Source: Apricaphanius iberus
Lineage: Eukaryota > Chordata > Actinopteri > Cyprinodontiformes > Aphaniidae
Direction of reading: 5' to 3'
Assembly: GCA_028564705.1 (NCBI GenBank)
Contig: JAPXFQ010001709.1
Coordinates: 1 to 64,000, forward strand
Length of the DNA: 64,000 nucleotides
A program made the translations under genes and the position numbers. Numbering within the stretch: the first letter of the stretch is position 1; each line of letters opens with the position of its first letter. This document shows positions 34,834 to 46,865 of the stretch, piece by piece. The notes under the pieces are model-generated. The model was given only the letters and a program-made list of their open reading frames with translations. It searched no databases and was not told where the DNA came from.

Positions 34834-37740
34834 GAGTACATATGGAAAAACCTGTTTCACATAGGAAAATTATCTTGTGTAGTTAGGTGTTTAGCACAAT
34901 GGAAAATGCTCCACGTTATAACAAAAAACACAGTGTAAATAGGGCTGGATATCAATTCAAATTTCATGAACCGATTCAATTCCGATCCTTAAGAGTTAGA
35001 ATCGATTATCACAATTCAATCCGATTCAATCTAATCCAGTTCGATATTTATATGGGTCAATGCTTTAAAAAAAATTTGGAGCTATTATTTTAATTATTGT
35101 AATTAATATGCCTTATCAGTTCACAAGTAACAGTTCACCGGGGGAAACTGTATCTACCCCTTTCAGACACAAGACTTAAAATGGCCGTCTGGACTATTGT
35201 GCTGTATAGTAACACGGGGAAAACATTTCATACATTAGGAAATTACATTGTGTAGAATAGAATAATCTTTTTTTTTGTCCCGCAAAGGGGAATTTCGGCT
35301 TTAACAGCAGCAAATTGACAAATATAAGCATTCATGATCACACAAGAAAGGTAGAAAAAGTAAAAAAAAAAAACAGAATTAGGAATACAATACGTACATT
35401 AGTAACACAACAACAAAAACTAAGTACTGTATAGTTATTAAAAATAAAATGGGATATTCATATTACAATGCACAACTGAGTAGGATCATTTGAAATAATG
35501 GGGCACATTTCCAGAATGTGCATGTGTAGTTGTGCAATGACAGGTAAAAAGTAAGTGTATAATCTACCAGAAGTTAATATAAACGGAGTAAAACAGATGT
35601 GTAAATAGCAGCAGCAGAAATGTTAATTAAATGAGTCACACAATGCAAATTACAGCAGTGATGTCATCATTGTTGGGTTTGTTGGGAGCAGTTCTGGTTG
35701 TAAAGTCTAACAGGTACGGGAGGGAGGACCTGCGAAAATGCTCCTTCACGCATCTAGGATGCAGCTGTCCGTCTCTGAAGGAGATGAGCGATTTGGTCAA
35801 TCCTCCAGTCTCCCATCATGATGTGATGTGTAGCTACATCTGACAAAACGTTCCACGTGAGATGGCAAAAACGGCAGCTGAAGATAATGAAACCAAACTG
35901 CGTAACGTGTGAAAAATGTGTTTCAAACACACATGAATCATGTGAGGAAAACTTTTTACAAATGATGGAGCACACGGAATTTATGTGTTTTTTTTAAATA
36001 TTTTTTTTATTGCATTACTTAAAACAGTAGACAATGAGATTTGGTAAGAGTGCAGGTTCACAACGAATCAACGAACTGAGGGACCAATCATAGAGAACAA
36101 ATTCCCCGGACCACATCAATGTCGATTTTGATGGATAGATGCTGTTTTGGAAGGCTAAGATGATTGGAGAAAGGATGAATCACCAAATAGCTCATCATGG
36201 TCGTCTGCAGTTGAATGATGTTGAAGAAACGAAAACAGAAGAGTTCAACTAGACAGGCTACACAAAATATCGTCTTTGATTGAAGTATGTCCTACTGAAA
36301 TAGAACATGTTTGATCTGAACTGAAAAGCTGACAGTGGAGAATGTGTTGAAGGGCAAAAGCTCTCGGATGATGGAAATCTTGCTCAGCAGGTAATGAGAA
36401 ACTGTATGCACATTCACATCCTTTGAATAGGGGGGTCTAGCCGTCAACATGAACTCTTAATAAATCACTTATAATTCCCCTCACCCTAACACTTGTATCT
36501 TTAACATTGTCAGGTGTGACAGCTGGCGCTAGGGACACCTCTGTTCTTCTTTACTGCAGGGTTTGCATAATATCTCTGTAAGATTAAGAGATTTATAAGG
36601 AGTGAAATGGAAATCAGTGCAATCTATGACCAGAATACTGAAGGTGTTGTTGAGCCCATTAGTAAGTCTTTGAATCTTACACTGCACTCTATCCCCATCT
36701 AATGGCCATATTCACGACTGCAGTGAGGAAAAAAATGTTTTATGAAACCAAAATGATGCTTGTTTCTTTAAAGATGAGCTTTTGCTGCTCTGACTTGTAC
36801 TACCACCTGGTTTTGTGTGGTTTCCGTTTTTACATTTTGAGTGGCCATCTGCTGTGCTAAAGCCTCTGGGTATGCTTGTTAGGTTAAATGTGTGATCCAA
36901 ACTCTGTAGTTCTCTCAGAGTTACTAGAGGCCTCTTGGCAGTTTTTTTGTTTGTTTTCTAATTAATGCTCTCCTTGCCCAGTGTGTCAGTTTTGGTTGAT
37001 GGCCATGTTTTGGAGGTTTGCAGTCATGCCAACTTTTAAAAAGATGGATTGAACACTCTTTCATTACATGTTCAAAGTAAGGGAGAATTGTTGGAATTTT
37101 ACTTAATTTATACCAAGTTTAAATCCCACGCAGGTTAATTATTCAAATAACATTTGAAAGCAATTTGTATTTTTATACATGTTTTCTTATCAGTAAAATA
37201 AGGGGAGTACAAATGCGTCCCACATTTATTTATTCATAAAACATGTATGCAAACTGTATGCTTCTTTCTTTCCACTTCACTATTAATCCTACTTCATGCG
37301 TTCTTTTGCATAAATCCCAGAATATAACTGCAATGTTGTGGTTGTAAAGTGAAAAAGTTTACAGGATATTAAAGCTTTTGCAAAATGTTGTGGCATTAAT
37401 GTAAAAAAAAAGAAGTGGGGGCCGAGTACACAACCTTGTGGTGTACCTGTGTTATATTCAAAAAAAGAATAATTCAGCATCCTTGTTAATAAACATTCCC
37501 ATTTTATAACAGAAGCTCTATAACGACCATTTTTGCTTTAGCATGACTACATTAGGTTTCGATAAGTGAACTGTTACTCCAGCATCAATTTCTGAGTGCA
37601 ATATGAGTGGGAAACTTTCAGAAGATCGACTAATTTACTGGCAAGCAGTAGTTCATTTGCATGTAGTTGTTGGCTTTTATTAATTGATTTGCATTAGCTA
37701 TCTTGAAAGAATACAATAAAATTGATGTCAGTTGTTATGT
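34834..37740. other. Intergenic with degraded repeats
   Basis: A hAT-like end (agggctggatatcaattc, 34942) is followed by many gattcaat steps to about 35050. Near 35255-35345 a dispersed repeat with tttttgtcccgcaaagggg begins. From 35500 to 37740 I recognise nothing. An 11-kb-scale search for coding exons by eye found none. Confidence 0.35.
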
Positions 37741-38400
37741 TAGGACAGCATGACCCCGGCATGACGGGGGCCGTTACCGGCCCTACACCGTCCACGGGTC
37801 AGGAGGACTCAGACAGAGTGTTGGTAGCCAGGTCTCCTAGTAGCTAGGAGACAGGTTAATGTTAGTAGCTATGCTGCTTTAGGCTAGGCTGTTGGAGGAC
37901 ATTATTAGGGTCTGTTCCTACTTTCTCTCCTACTTCTCCCCAACTGCATGATGTGCTGTCAATTCAAGCACTAACCTGTTTTCTATTATAGTAGGTGCTC
38001 CGGATTAGCCCTGCTTGACGACCCTGACTAAGATGGCATTGCAGTGACGGAAAATTCTCCACGTCCTGCAACAAACTTCTGCATCAGTTCTATTGCTCTT
38101 TCTGTGTCTCTGTTATGTATTCTCCAAGCCACAGACGGTCGCGGCAGATAACCGCTTGTGCTGAGCCTGGTTCTGCCGGAGGTTTCTTCCTGTTAAAAGG
38201 GAGTTTTTCCTTCCCACTGTCGCTGCATGCTTGCTCAGTATGAGGGATTGCTGAGAATTACACGACGCAATCTTCGGTGGTTCTGTAATTTCTACACTAA
38301 ACATTGTATTGTAATGACTCTTTTTGTAAAGTGCCTTGAGATTACATCTGTTGTGAAATGGTGCTATATAAATAAACTGAATTGAATTGAATTGACAGAA
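37741..38400 (+). repeat. Non-LTR retrotransposon 3' end with GAATT tail
   Basis: The section 38105-38397 contains gagcctggttctgccggagg, cttcctgttaaaagggag, and tggtgctatataaataaac, and ends in repeated tgaat/gaatt units. This is a well-known repeat tail of fish genomes, which I would assign to RTE-type elements (inference). An inverted copy is split across the hAT stack in sstr2 intron 2. The leftmost part, 37741-38100, may be its 5' body. Confidence 0.5.
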
Positions 38401-38579
38401 CAAAAAAAACTACTTTTTTTTGCAACTTTCTAAGCAGACATTTCTCTTTTTAAAGTACTCACACTGTGCAACCCTGATCTAGTTAATATGGTCCTAATTT
38501 TTAAGTCACTTTTGATAAAAGCATCTGCTAAATATTAAACTCCACATTTAAACAGGTATTAAATAAAAATACTCTGTAC

Positions 38580-40437
38580 TCCTGTATGGTTATCAGCCCA
38601 TCTGAATCCCCCACCTGTTGTTTTCAGTAAGCTAGGATCTTCTTGTGAAAGTAGAACTAAAATAGCGCCTCTCCGGACAAAATTATCATCTTTTGATCAT
38701 TTGCAACTACACTGCACCAGTGAAGCCTCTGTGAAAATCTCAAATGGACACCTGATTAGATTTGTTCCTCGTCTTGTCCCCGAATTGCTTCCTAAAGCTA
38801 ACATAATGACTCCGTTAAAACCAATATAACAGGTAAATAAATAAATATAAGGTGACTATAATTAGTGCACAAAAACGAAGAAAAAAAACGACTATGATAT
38901 TTAAGGTAAAGGTTTAAATATCCTTAATGAACCAAATAAGTTGCTAACACTGCAGGCTAATGAAGAACAAAGGCCTAAAGCTAGCCTTACAAGCATTAGC
39001 AAAGAACAAAGGCCTAAAGCTAGCCTTACAAGTATTAGCAACCAGAACTGAAAACCAATCTCAAATCACTTAAAGAAGAAATTACTACTGGGAAGAAACA
39101 AGAGAAGACACAGCTTAAAGAAGAGAGAGCAAAGGTTTGATGAAATAACCACAGAAATGATAGGACAGAATGAAAAACTGGACACTACATCAACGCAAGA
39201 ACTTAAACAATAGGGCTTTGGAGCCAACATAGCTGAACAGGAGCTATGGGGGGAACAAGGAAACATCTTGGACAAACTAGACGATCTGGAATTCAGATGG
39301 AGGAGAAACAATCTGAGAGTATGGTGTCATAGAAGATGCCAAATTGCAGACTATATTACAATGACAGAGTTGGTGGAAAGATGGCCACAGAAGGAATTTG
39401 CAATGGATGTGGACCTTCAGATATAAAGAGCATTCTCACCGTAGCTGAAGTTGGCTGGACTTCTTAGATTGGCATCAACTTCCAACATTACGTGTCATCA
39501 AACTGGTCTTAAAAAGGGCGTGAAAGGAAAAAAAAGGGACATTTGGAGCAGCAAGGGTTCATCTTTAAGCAAGCACACCTCCTGTGCTTGTATACTGCAG
39601 GCAAATGATGGTGTGACACACTAATTGAAATAAGCACACCTGCAAATACACTTCAGTTTAGTTTTTGTTTTGTTTTGAGGAAGCAGTGTTTTCTGTTTCC
39701 GTCTTCCTGTGCTATATAAAAATACATATTGTAGTATACACAAAATAATCACTTTTTTTCTTTGTTAATAAACAGGGTGGGGTTTTTTGCTTATTAGATT
39801 TTATTCTTTAGTAAAACTTTTTTTTGCCATCACCAAAAAACAAAAAAACATGCAAACTGTGTAGTGTTTTTTGGAGGACTTTTATTTTTGTCTGATCATT
39901 TTTTTCCTTCCAAGTACCCATATATAAGGGTGAATTTAACTTAATTTGTTAATTTTTTATTTACTTTTTTTTTTACTCCAGAGCTGGTTATACTTATAAT
40001 TTTGTTAAGCAGTTGTGTGTATGAGGGTTTTTTAAATATCTATTCTCTGGAGAGAGTTGGTTTTTTGTTTGTTTTTTTAGTTTTTTTTTTTTTTTTTTTG
40101 GGGGGGGGGGGTTGTTGTTGTATGTTTTAAAACAACATTAAACAAAGTATTTACTCAAAAATATATTTTTTAAAAGACATAAAAAGTGAGAGAATACAAT
40201 CAGACTAGAACAAATCAGAACAAATCTAATCAGGTGTCCATTTGAGATTTTCACAGAGGCTTCACTGCTGCAGATGTTAGGACCGTACAGAAACTGTGCA
40301 GTTGCAAATGATCCAAAGGTGTTAGTTTTGTCCTGAGAGACGCGATTTTAGTTCCGCTTTGTGTGATCATAAGAAGATCTCAGCTTACTGAAAACAACAG
40401 GTGGGGGATTCAGATGGGCTGATAACCATTTTACAGG
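38580..40437. mobile_element. Element with ~190-bp inverted repeats enclosing an L1-type ORF1 relic
   Basis: The left arm, 38580-38770, begins cctgtatggttatcagccca and ends cacctgattagatttgttc. The right arm, 40205-40437, is its imperfect inverse. The 1.4 kb between holds a plus-strand relic with DDLEFRWRRNNLRV and FAMDVDLQI at about 39270-39430, resembling the RRM region of L1 ORF1 proteins (LE.RSRRNNLRI ... IQIERAHR), preceded by a Lys/Glu-rich stretch like its coiled coil. A 39-bp direct duplication lies at about 38964-39041, and a T-run followed by a G-run at 40079-40110. Confidence 0.55.
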
Positions 40438-42315
40438 GGTTTAGAGATTGCACATAAGGGAAAACTTTTTTTCTGCAGTTTAGAAGTAATTAATTGCACC
40501 TTTCTGACTTCCGCCTTAGAAAAAAAGACCATACTTTTTGAAATTATTGCTATTAATTACTTCTTAACTAAAAACAAAGTTACCCCTTTTGGCAAATTTA
40601 ACTAAAATGCAACATAAAATGTAAGGAAACATTGATAATGCAGATAGTAGCGAAATATGGGGTTTGAAGTAAAATGTCAAAAGGTCATCAGCATACGGGG
40701 AAATGATCAGTGCTCACACGTTTTTGTAAATTTTGGGAAAAATAGGCCGACCAACCCCACATGAAGTCCACAAAAAAAAGAAAAAATAATTTTTAATATA
40801 TATATAAAAAGACCAAAGATGCATAATTATTTTAAAATTAGTAGGTGTTCACAGTGTAAGGTCATTTTGAACATATAAAAATGTAACATATAGAAAACCC
40901 TGGCTAAAAGAGACATAGAACACTAAATATAAGATGAGAAGGTTTGGAATTGACCGACAGTTTCACATACTGACGTCGCGAAAGCAAATTATACAGTGCA
41001 TATTTCTCACAGCTGCCAGACATGCTCAGAAGTTCATTGGTGCCTGTCAGCAGAGTCATTGCAGTGGTTTCATTTGTGACGACTGCAAAGCTGAGCTCCA
41101 CCACATAACTTCTCATTTTTTTGGCAAATAAATGAACGTCTGATGACTTCACTGCATTTTACTAACACACACACACACAAAAAAAGAGGGTAAATAGTTT
41201 TTAAAGCTGCTAAACTTCCTAGTTTTTGAAAAAGTTCAAGTTTCAATCTAGGAACCATTTAAATCAATCACTTTTTAAAAGGTAGTGATTGCTGTTTTTA
41301 AATCCTAGGGGATTGCTACTTGGGGCATTTCATAATTGCTGCAATTACATTAATCAGACTAATGAGAAAATCCAAACAAAAATATCACAACACTTCAGTA
41401 ATCTGTTGTTTTTTAGTATGAAAAATGTATTAAACCATTTCCCGGTTTTGCTTCATCCCATCAGACTAAAACAGGAGTTCACACATTATCAGATGACTTT
41501 TTTCTAAAATAGCCACCTGCTTGAAAGAAAAGCTACAGGGTTTCTTTCTTTCTGCTCATGGTTCCTAGTTGTATGATCTGTTCTGTGACCTGCCTCCTCT
41601 GACAGGCCTTCTACATGCAAGATGTTTCTTTGTTTGATGCTTCTCTTTGGCTCATTTGCTTTTTGAGTGATTGTACATATAGAGTTCAGTGACTTAACAG
41701 CAGCTCAACCCAGTGGCGTCAAGTTATACTTTGTAGGATTAATGAATTAATGCAAAGCCCTTTTTCACTGGGGCTTGTGCAGGCTCATAGTGATGCCATT
41801 TTCTAGCTAATGTTCTTGCTTGTAGATCCACTTCCTCCCTCTACGTTTCCTGCTATAGATCAGGGGTGCCCAATAAAGTCCTTGAAAACGGAACCACACA
41901 CATGAATCAAATAGATAAATTGCTTCACCAGCATGTCATTCAAACTGATTCAGTATGCATAACCATCTCTTTTGTCCTCTGTTGACCCCCTACACTGAGC
42001 ATCCTGCATGGGGAGCAAGTCAAGGCCTTCTACTTCAGGTCCATGGGTCTCCAAAAAAAAATGAAAGAGTCAGTGGAGCGATAAAAGTCATTTTCTGGTC
42101 TGCATTGTCTTATGCGCTGAATCACAAATATGTTGTACCTCAATTTAAATGATAACAAATGTGTGTTTCGATTGTGTTTGTCAAGTATTTTTGGATTTAT
42201 TTGATTGTCAACATTTGAAATTAAAACACCTACAAATCAGAAGTCGCATATATGATGTGACAGAGCTACCGCTAGCTAGAACTAGCTAACACTAGCTAGC
42301 ACTTAAAACACTAAC
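40438..42315. other. Intergenic, mostly unassigned
   Basis: AT-rich. A transposon-end-like phrase caggggtgcccaataaag occurs at 41863, and ctagct-rich short repeats at 42270-42302. No gene found. Confidence 0.35.
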
Positions 42316-42319
42316 CGAA

Positions 42320-42665
42320 ACTTTGTAGAGTTTCTCCCGCATGCTAGCTCTTACTCCACCGACTGTTTCTCATCCAACATGGCTGCCACTTTTCACATGG
42401 TCAGATTTCACTGGTTTTCTCCATGTTTATTCTCATTCCTTCTTCCTGGAGGCATCGCCCTTTTGTCTCCTTCTTCTTATTTAGTTGTAGTCTGCTACTT
42501 TGTGTTTTTACACAAAACCGAAAGTAGCTTTAACCACTGTTTGAAAATCAGTTTATTCTCTGCATCAAAATGTGTCCTTAAAATTTCTCTGGATTACAAG
42601 CAGGATCCAAAAATAACCTATAGCTCCCTTGACTCTTGTTCATTTTTCTTTTGCAGTAGGGTAGC
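42320..42665. repeat. Dispersed repeat, shared with 55118-55310
   Basis: About 200 bp from gtagagtttctcccgcatgc onward is clearly similar to 55118-55310 (gtagagcttctcctccatgc), including matching forms of ccacacggtcaggtttat-type and ttgtagtccgcta-type phrases. Class unknown. Confidence 0.5.
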
Positions 42666-42695
42666 CATGGACCTGAAGTAGAAGGGCGTGACTTA

Positions 42696-43078
42696 TGGTG
42701 CGTTCACACCGCGCGCTTTGTCAGCATCAAGCAACGCTCACAACGCATGTATTTTGATGCATTTACTGTACATTTTTAAGATGAAGCTTGCCAAGCGGGT
42801 GGGCAGGCCTTTCTCTGCTGGATGTTTTAGACACTAGTGGATCGTGATGGGCTGGGCAACGTCACTACACTCGGTTGGCGCACTGCGTCAAGTGCATCAA
42901 ACGTTCAGCTAGCTGCACTTCTGCGTTGCTTGCGTTTCCTGCTTTGTCGCTTGAAATGCAGGTAACGCTTCAAAAACTGACGCAGCCAGCGCACACAGAG
43001 CACCGCAGAGCCTCTGACGGACATACATTTCATCTTGATGCACTTGACGCTGACGTTTTGGGCGGTGTGAATGCACCA
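42696..43078. mobile_element. Harbinger-like MITE (383 bp)
   Basis: Ends tggtgcgttcacacc and ggtgtgaatgcacca are inverted with one mismatch, and TTA stands on both sides (42693-42695, 43079-43081), as in PIF/Harbinger insertions. A related copy, with only the right end clear, ends at 49003 inside the Tc1 element of tnfrsf13b intron 1. Confidence 0.75.
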
Positions 43079-43505
43079 TTAGGCTCCTGATAGGCTGATG
43101 GGAGGATGAAAACACAACTCCCCAATTCTGTCTCAGATTTGGCTTTTTCTTGTGTTCTTATGTCTTTAAATAGACAATGATGATCAAAGAGCCATATGAA
43201 CATTCTAAACTAAATCCATTGAACCTTTTCTTTCACTAGATGAAGAGCTTTAAAAATAGATTTGATTAAAAGGGATTTTATTAAGTCATTATAGCGTCTT
43301 AATCATCTTGAAGTTACCAAATAAATCAGCTAACGATGTTGGTTCTCCTTTTTATATTAATGACAAATCTTTAAACTTACACTTGACACAATCTTTACAC
43401 TTACTATGTTAAGGTGGATGTGAAAACGTAATTGCAATATTATCAATTAAGTATTTAAAACACTTTACAACACTTACAACAGAAGCTTTCCAGGGAGGTT
43501 GGTCC
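43079..43505. other. Upstream of the tnfrsf13b promoter region
   Basis: No recognisable element. Confidence 0.3.
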
Positions 43506-43510
43506 TAGCA

Positions 43511-43715
43511 GTATATAGGGTTTATGCTGGCCTTTACCTCAGTGTGTGAGTGTTTAGGGGTGGAGGGATCCTCCTGACGCCCATCGAGGGGGAAGTCACA
43601 CACCACAAAGCAAGATCATATCCAAATTACTTTCCATGCAGAAAAAACAGGACCGTCTCTCTAACGCTGCTGTCTTCAAAAAACGGATTCTGCCTTCGCC
43701 TCTTTGTCTCACAAG
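43511..43715 (+). promoter_or_regulatory. tnfrsf13b: Possible tnfrsf13b core promoter and non-coding exon 1
   Basis: A TATA-like agtatataggg at about 43510 lies roughly 200 bp before tctcacaag|gtaagt (donor after 43715), a consensus splice donor. Together they would make a TATA promoter and a non-coding first exon. The link to the coding exons at 46464 is inference; an alternative leader around 44090-44215 cannot be excluded. Confidence 0.3.
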
Positions 43716-46458
43716 GTAAGTGATCTCTCAGAGCATAATGATCTGGCAGAAAACGTGACATTTTTTTGGTAGTTTTTGTAGTTTGAATTTGAAGCTAAAA
43801 CGGAAAGTTTTCATCAATATGTTGTAGTTAAATTTTGTCTCCTGTAACATTTAGGCAGAAACAAACAGTAATCAGAAAAAGCAGCTGAGAAACACCCTAA
43901 AGAAGTTTCATACAACAATAACAAAAAAAATAGAATAGTGAAAATTTGGACTGATCATGACCTTCAACATGCTGTTTAAAGTAATCACAGGTTGAGTTTG
44001 ATGAATCAGAATAAGACACTGGCTGCTGGTTACCGGGGTGTGACAGTTGTACTCAAGAATAAATCGGCCCTGCAGCTCTTTTTAGTGTGAAGGCAGCCGA
44101 GGGCGGAGGAGATCTGTGAGCGTTTCACACTCCGCTGCTTCAGAACTCGTTGGAGCAGAGAAAAACCATGTTCAACGACAAGAAGATACAAACTCTGAAG
44201 GAAAAAACTGGTTTGAGCTTCAGGCTTTGCTGGGATATTTCTAACAATCTGTTCTTTCTTTTTTTTTACGGTGGCGTAAATTGCTTTATCTTTTGTCCAT
44301 GTTTGTTCTGAAAGGGTTTCAAAAGACCAAAGGAAAAGACGGAGCTTATAACAGCAGAAAAACCCTTCTGAAACTCTATGTTGTACTCAAATATTAGAAT
44401 ATTTGACTGGTCTGAGTGGTTACACTGCAGATTTCAAATAGGACTCTCTGCCTAGGATGGCAAGGTCTAGGGCACAACACATGTATCACACCTCGAAGGC
44501 ATTTTTATATCTTATTTGTATCTCCAGAAAATGATAATGGCTACTCTGTGTGCTACCAGCAGCTAAATCAAAAGAGGCCACAGCCACAAGTATTACCTGA
44601 TCTTTTGAGGAAAAGGGAAAAAAAAAAAAAAGATTTCTGATAAATGTGTACCTCAAGAAATCTGTCATAATTTTAAAGGAATATTGCTCTTTTATATTTG
44701 ATGGTTAAAAAATAAAGAAAAACATGAAACTTTTTCAAAAAGATGACTATTTTTACTTATATGGGTTATTGATTTTCTCTGCAGTTTCCAGCTATTAATA
44801 TGAAAAATTAGCTCTAGATAAAAAAAAAAGAGACTGGTATTGTTAGTGCCATTCGGCTATGGAAATTTAATGCAATCATTTCATGAAGAAGCCCAAAAAC
44901 AACTAAAACTTGCATTTATTTTATTTTTATTTTTTGCATTTATCAGAAACTTCAGTTATTGCTTTATCATTTCATGCCAACGTTATTTAGAATCATTTTT
45001 TAAGGACAAATGATTGCAGGTCAAGCGCACAAGACTTTAGTGCTGTCTCTGACATAACCATCAGATTTATGCTAAATAGACTTCCATTTACCTCAGAAGT
45101 CAGAAATCGGGTGGGCTTAATGTCACCACTGAGTAAACAACGTTCCAGTGACGTAGTAAGAATAAATTAGGACTCCAATATGCCGAGGCCCAACGAACCA
45201 CTGGTGGCAGTACCTCTTATAAACATTCTTACAAGCTGTAGTTTCCACATGCAAACACCACTTATAGTGTGTTACTGTAAAGTTACTGTAGTTGACGCGA
45301 GGAGCAACCAAATTAAAGGTCAAACTCAGACCAAAAAAATACTCAATGACTTTCCAAGAAGGAAGTCTGACTTCGAGGGGTGTGCCAGTGGAGTTTTCAA
45401 CTGGCTCTTTGAAGTTCATCAACTGCTTGCAGCACAATAAAGCCAGATGAAAAAGGTATGATATTGACTGCATAAAGGTAATTTGGGTCTATATACAGTA
45501 TATCCATTGTTTTTCTAAATATGATTAATAATAAACTGTAAATGAAACCGGGCCTAATTTTGAGCCTTGAGGTACTCCTTTTAGAATCCTTTTAGAAAAA
45601 CAATGTGCCAACATTGTATAAAGCTCAGTCTCACAGCCCAGATATGTTTAATGGCAGCTAACGAGAGCCTTTTCCATTGACCTGGTTCCAGAGTTGGTTC
45701 TGTGCTAGAGTCTGACTTGGAACTGGTTTTTTGGTTTTCCACTGCCCAAGCACCCGTTTTTCAGTTCCAAATCGGTGCTTAACTGAGCACCAACTCGAAG
45801 CTGGGCTAGACTGGTGTTTTCTAAGAACTGGTTTCTTCCCCGCCTACAGTGTGATGCACCCAAGGTGTCTGATAGGATTACAAATGCTTAGCACTGAGCA
45901 GAAACAAACAGTGGACATTTTGGTTTAAAACAATGGAGGCCAGAAATAAGCAGAGTTAATGCTGGTCAGACCTGGTGTTTTCTAGCATCCTGGTCATCGT
46001 CCAGGCTTCAGAACAAACTGGAGTGGTCCAATCATACCCTTGGTGGACGAGTCAAAGGAGAAGGAAATGAACAGCCGAGATCTGGTCCATTGTAGGATAA
46101 ACAAAAAGGCAGCCACAATGCTGGTTCCTGTGCAAGGTCAAAATGTAATTTGTAGCTAATATACATAAGATTATGGCTCTAAAGGTAGACTGAGTTTATT
46201 TCTGATTGCAAGATCATAGGAATATAAAGAGGTTTTTTTACCTATTAAAAAGCACCACTAATAATAGCTGGAATTCAATGCATTTACTTCAGTTGGTTAG
46301 TTTTCTTCTCCTGACTCACTTTTTTTTAACCAAAGTAGCTAACATGACTGATTTATCAGATGCTTAGTTACTAAAGAATATATTTCTCTCCAGCTTTTCT
46401 CAATTTAAAACTGCTTTGTCTTATGTGTGTGTGTGTTTATCAGAGTTTGGTTTTTAAG
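43716..46458 (+). other. tnfrsf13b: Presumed 5' intron of tnfrsf13b
   Basis: No coding exon recognised. The block at about 45665-46030 (ttccattgacctggttcc ... aactggttttttggttttcc) resembles a dispersed fish DNA repeat. The sequence tttttaag before 46459 can serve as the acceptor for the first coding exon. Confidence 0.35.
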
Positions 46459-46463
46459 GGCCG

Positions 46464-46578
46464 ATGGGTGGAAGATGTAAAGAGGGGGAGCACCTAGACG
46501 GCCTGACCAGATCATGCATACCGTGTCGCATGTTGTGTCAGCAGCTGCCTACAGTCCCCAGATGTGCCGTTTACTGCG
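46464..46578 (+). CDS. tnfrsf13b: TACI (TNF receptor superfamily 13B), coding exon 1: CRD1
   Basis: TACI is the B-cell receptor for the cytokines BAFF and APRIL and signals for class switching and plasma-cell survival. Four exons (46464-46578, 49562-49678, 49859-50152, 50246-50508), all joined in phase 1, give 262 residues. This exon encodes M1-C38: CRD1 with cysteines 5, 18, 21, 25, 34 and 38 and a DxL motif (DGL, 12-14), the ligand contact of this family. No signal peptide is present, as expected for TACI, a type III membrane protein. A TAA in frame at 46455-46457 bounds the start. The donor is GTGAGT. Confidence 0.9.
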
Positions 46579-46865
46579 GTGAGTCCTCACATAAGCCACT
46601 TAGATGACTTCTGAAGCCAGATGCGGATTTTATTTAAGAGTAAAACTTATTAGAAAGGATACTGCTTGTGTTTCCTGTCTTGTTCACTACTTTGTTGTAC
46701 CGCAGCAATTTCCTAATGTTCATCTAATTCTGATTCGCTTTGATGCAGCTTGTGCCACTATAAATGTGCTATAAAAATAAAGTTAACCTTGATAAATATT
46801 TTTCTTTAAACCATATTTGCCTCCTGCATTAAAATGATTCACTATATTTTGTTGTTCTAAGCATG

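Noticed and set aside
38580..40437. Polinton/Maverick or other large inverted-repeat element
   Set aside because: Only 1.9 kb long and without polymerase, integrase or capsid-like frames.
44168..44216. ATG followed by FNDKKIQTLKEKT as a first coding exon of tnfrsf13b
   Set aside because: No consensus donor joins it in phase to the CRD1 exon, and that exon has its own ATG directly before the first cysteine with an in-frame stop upstream.
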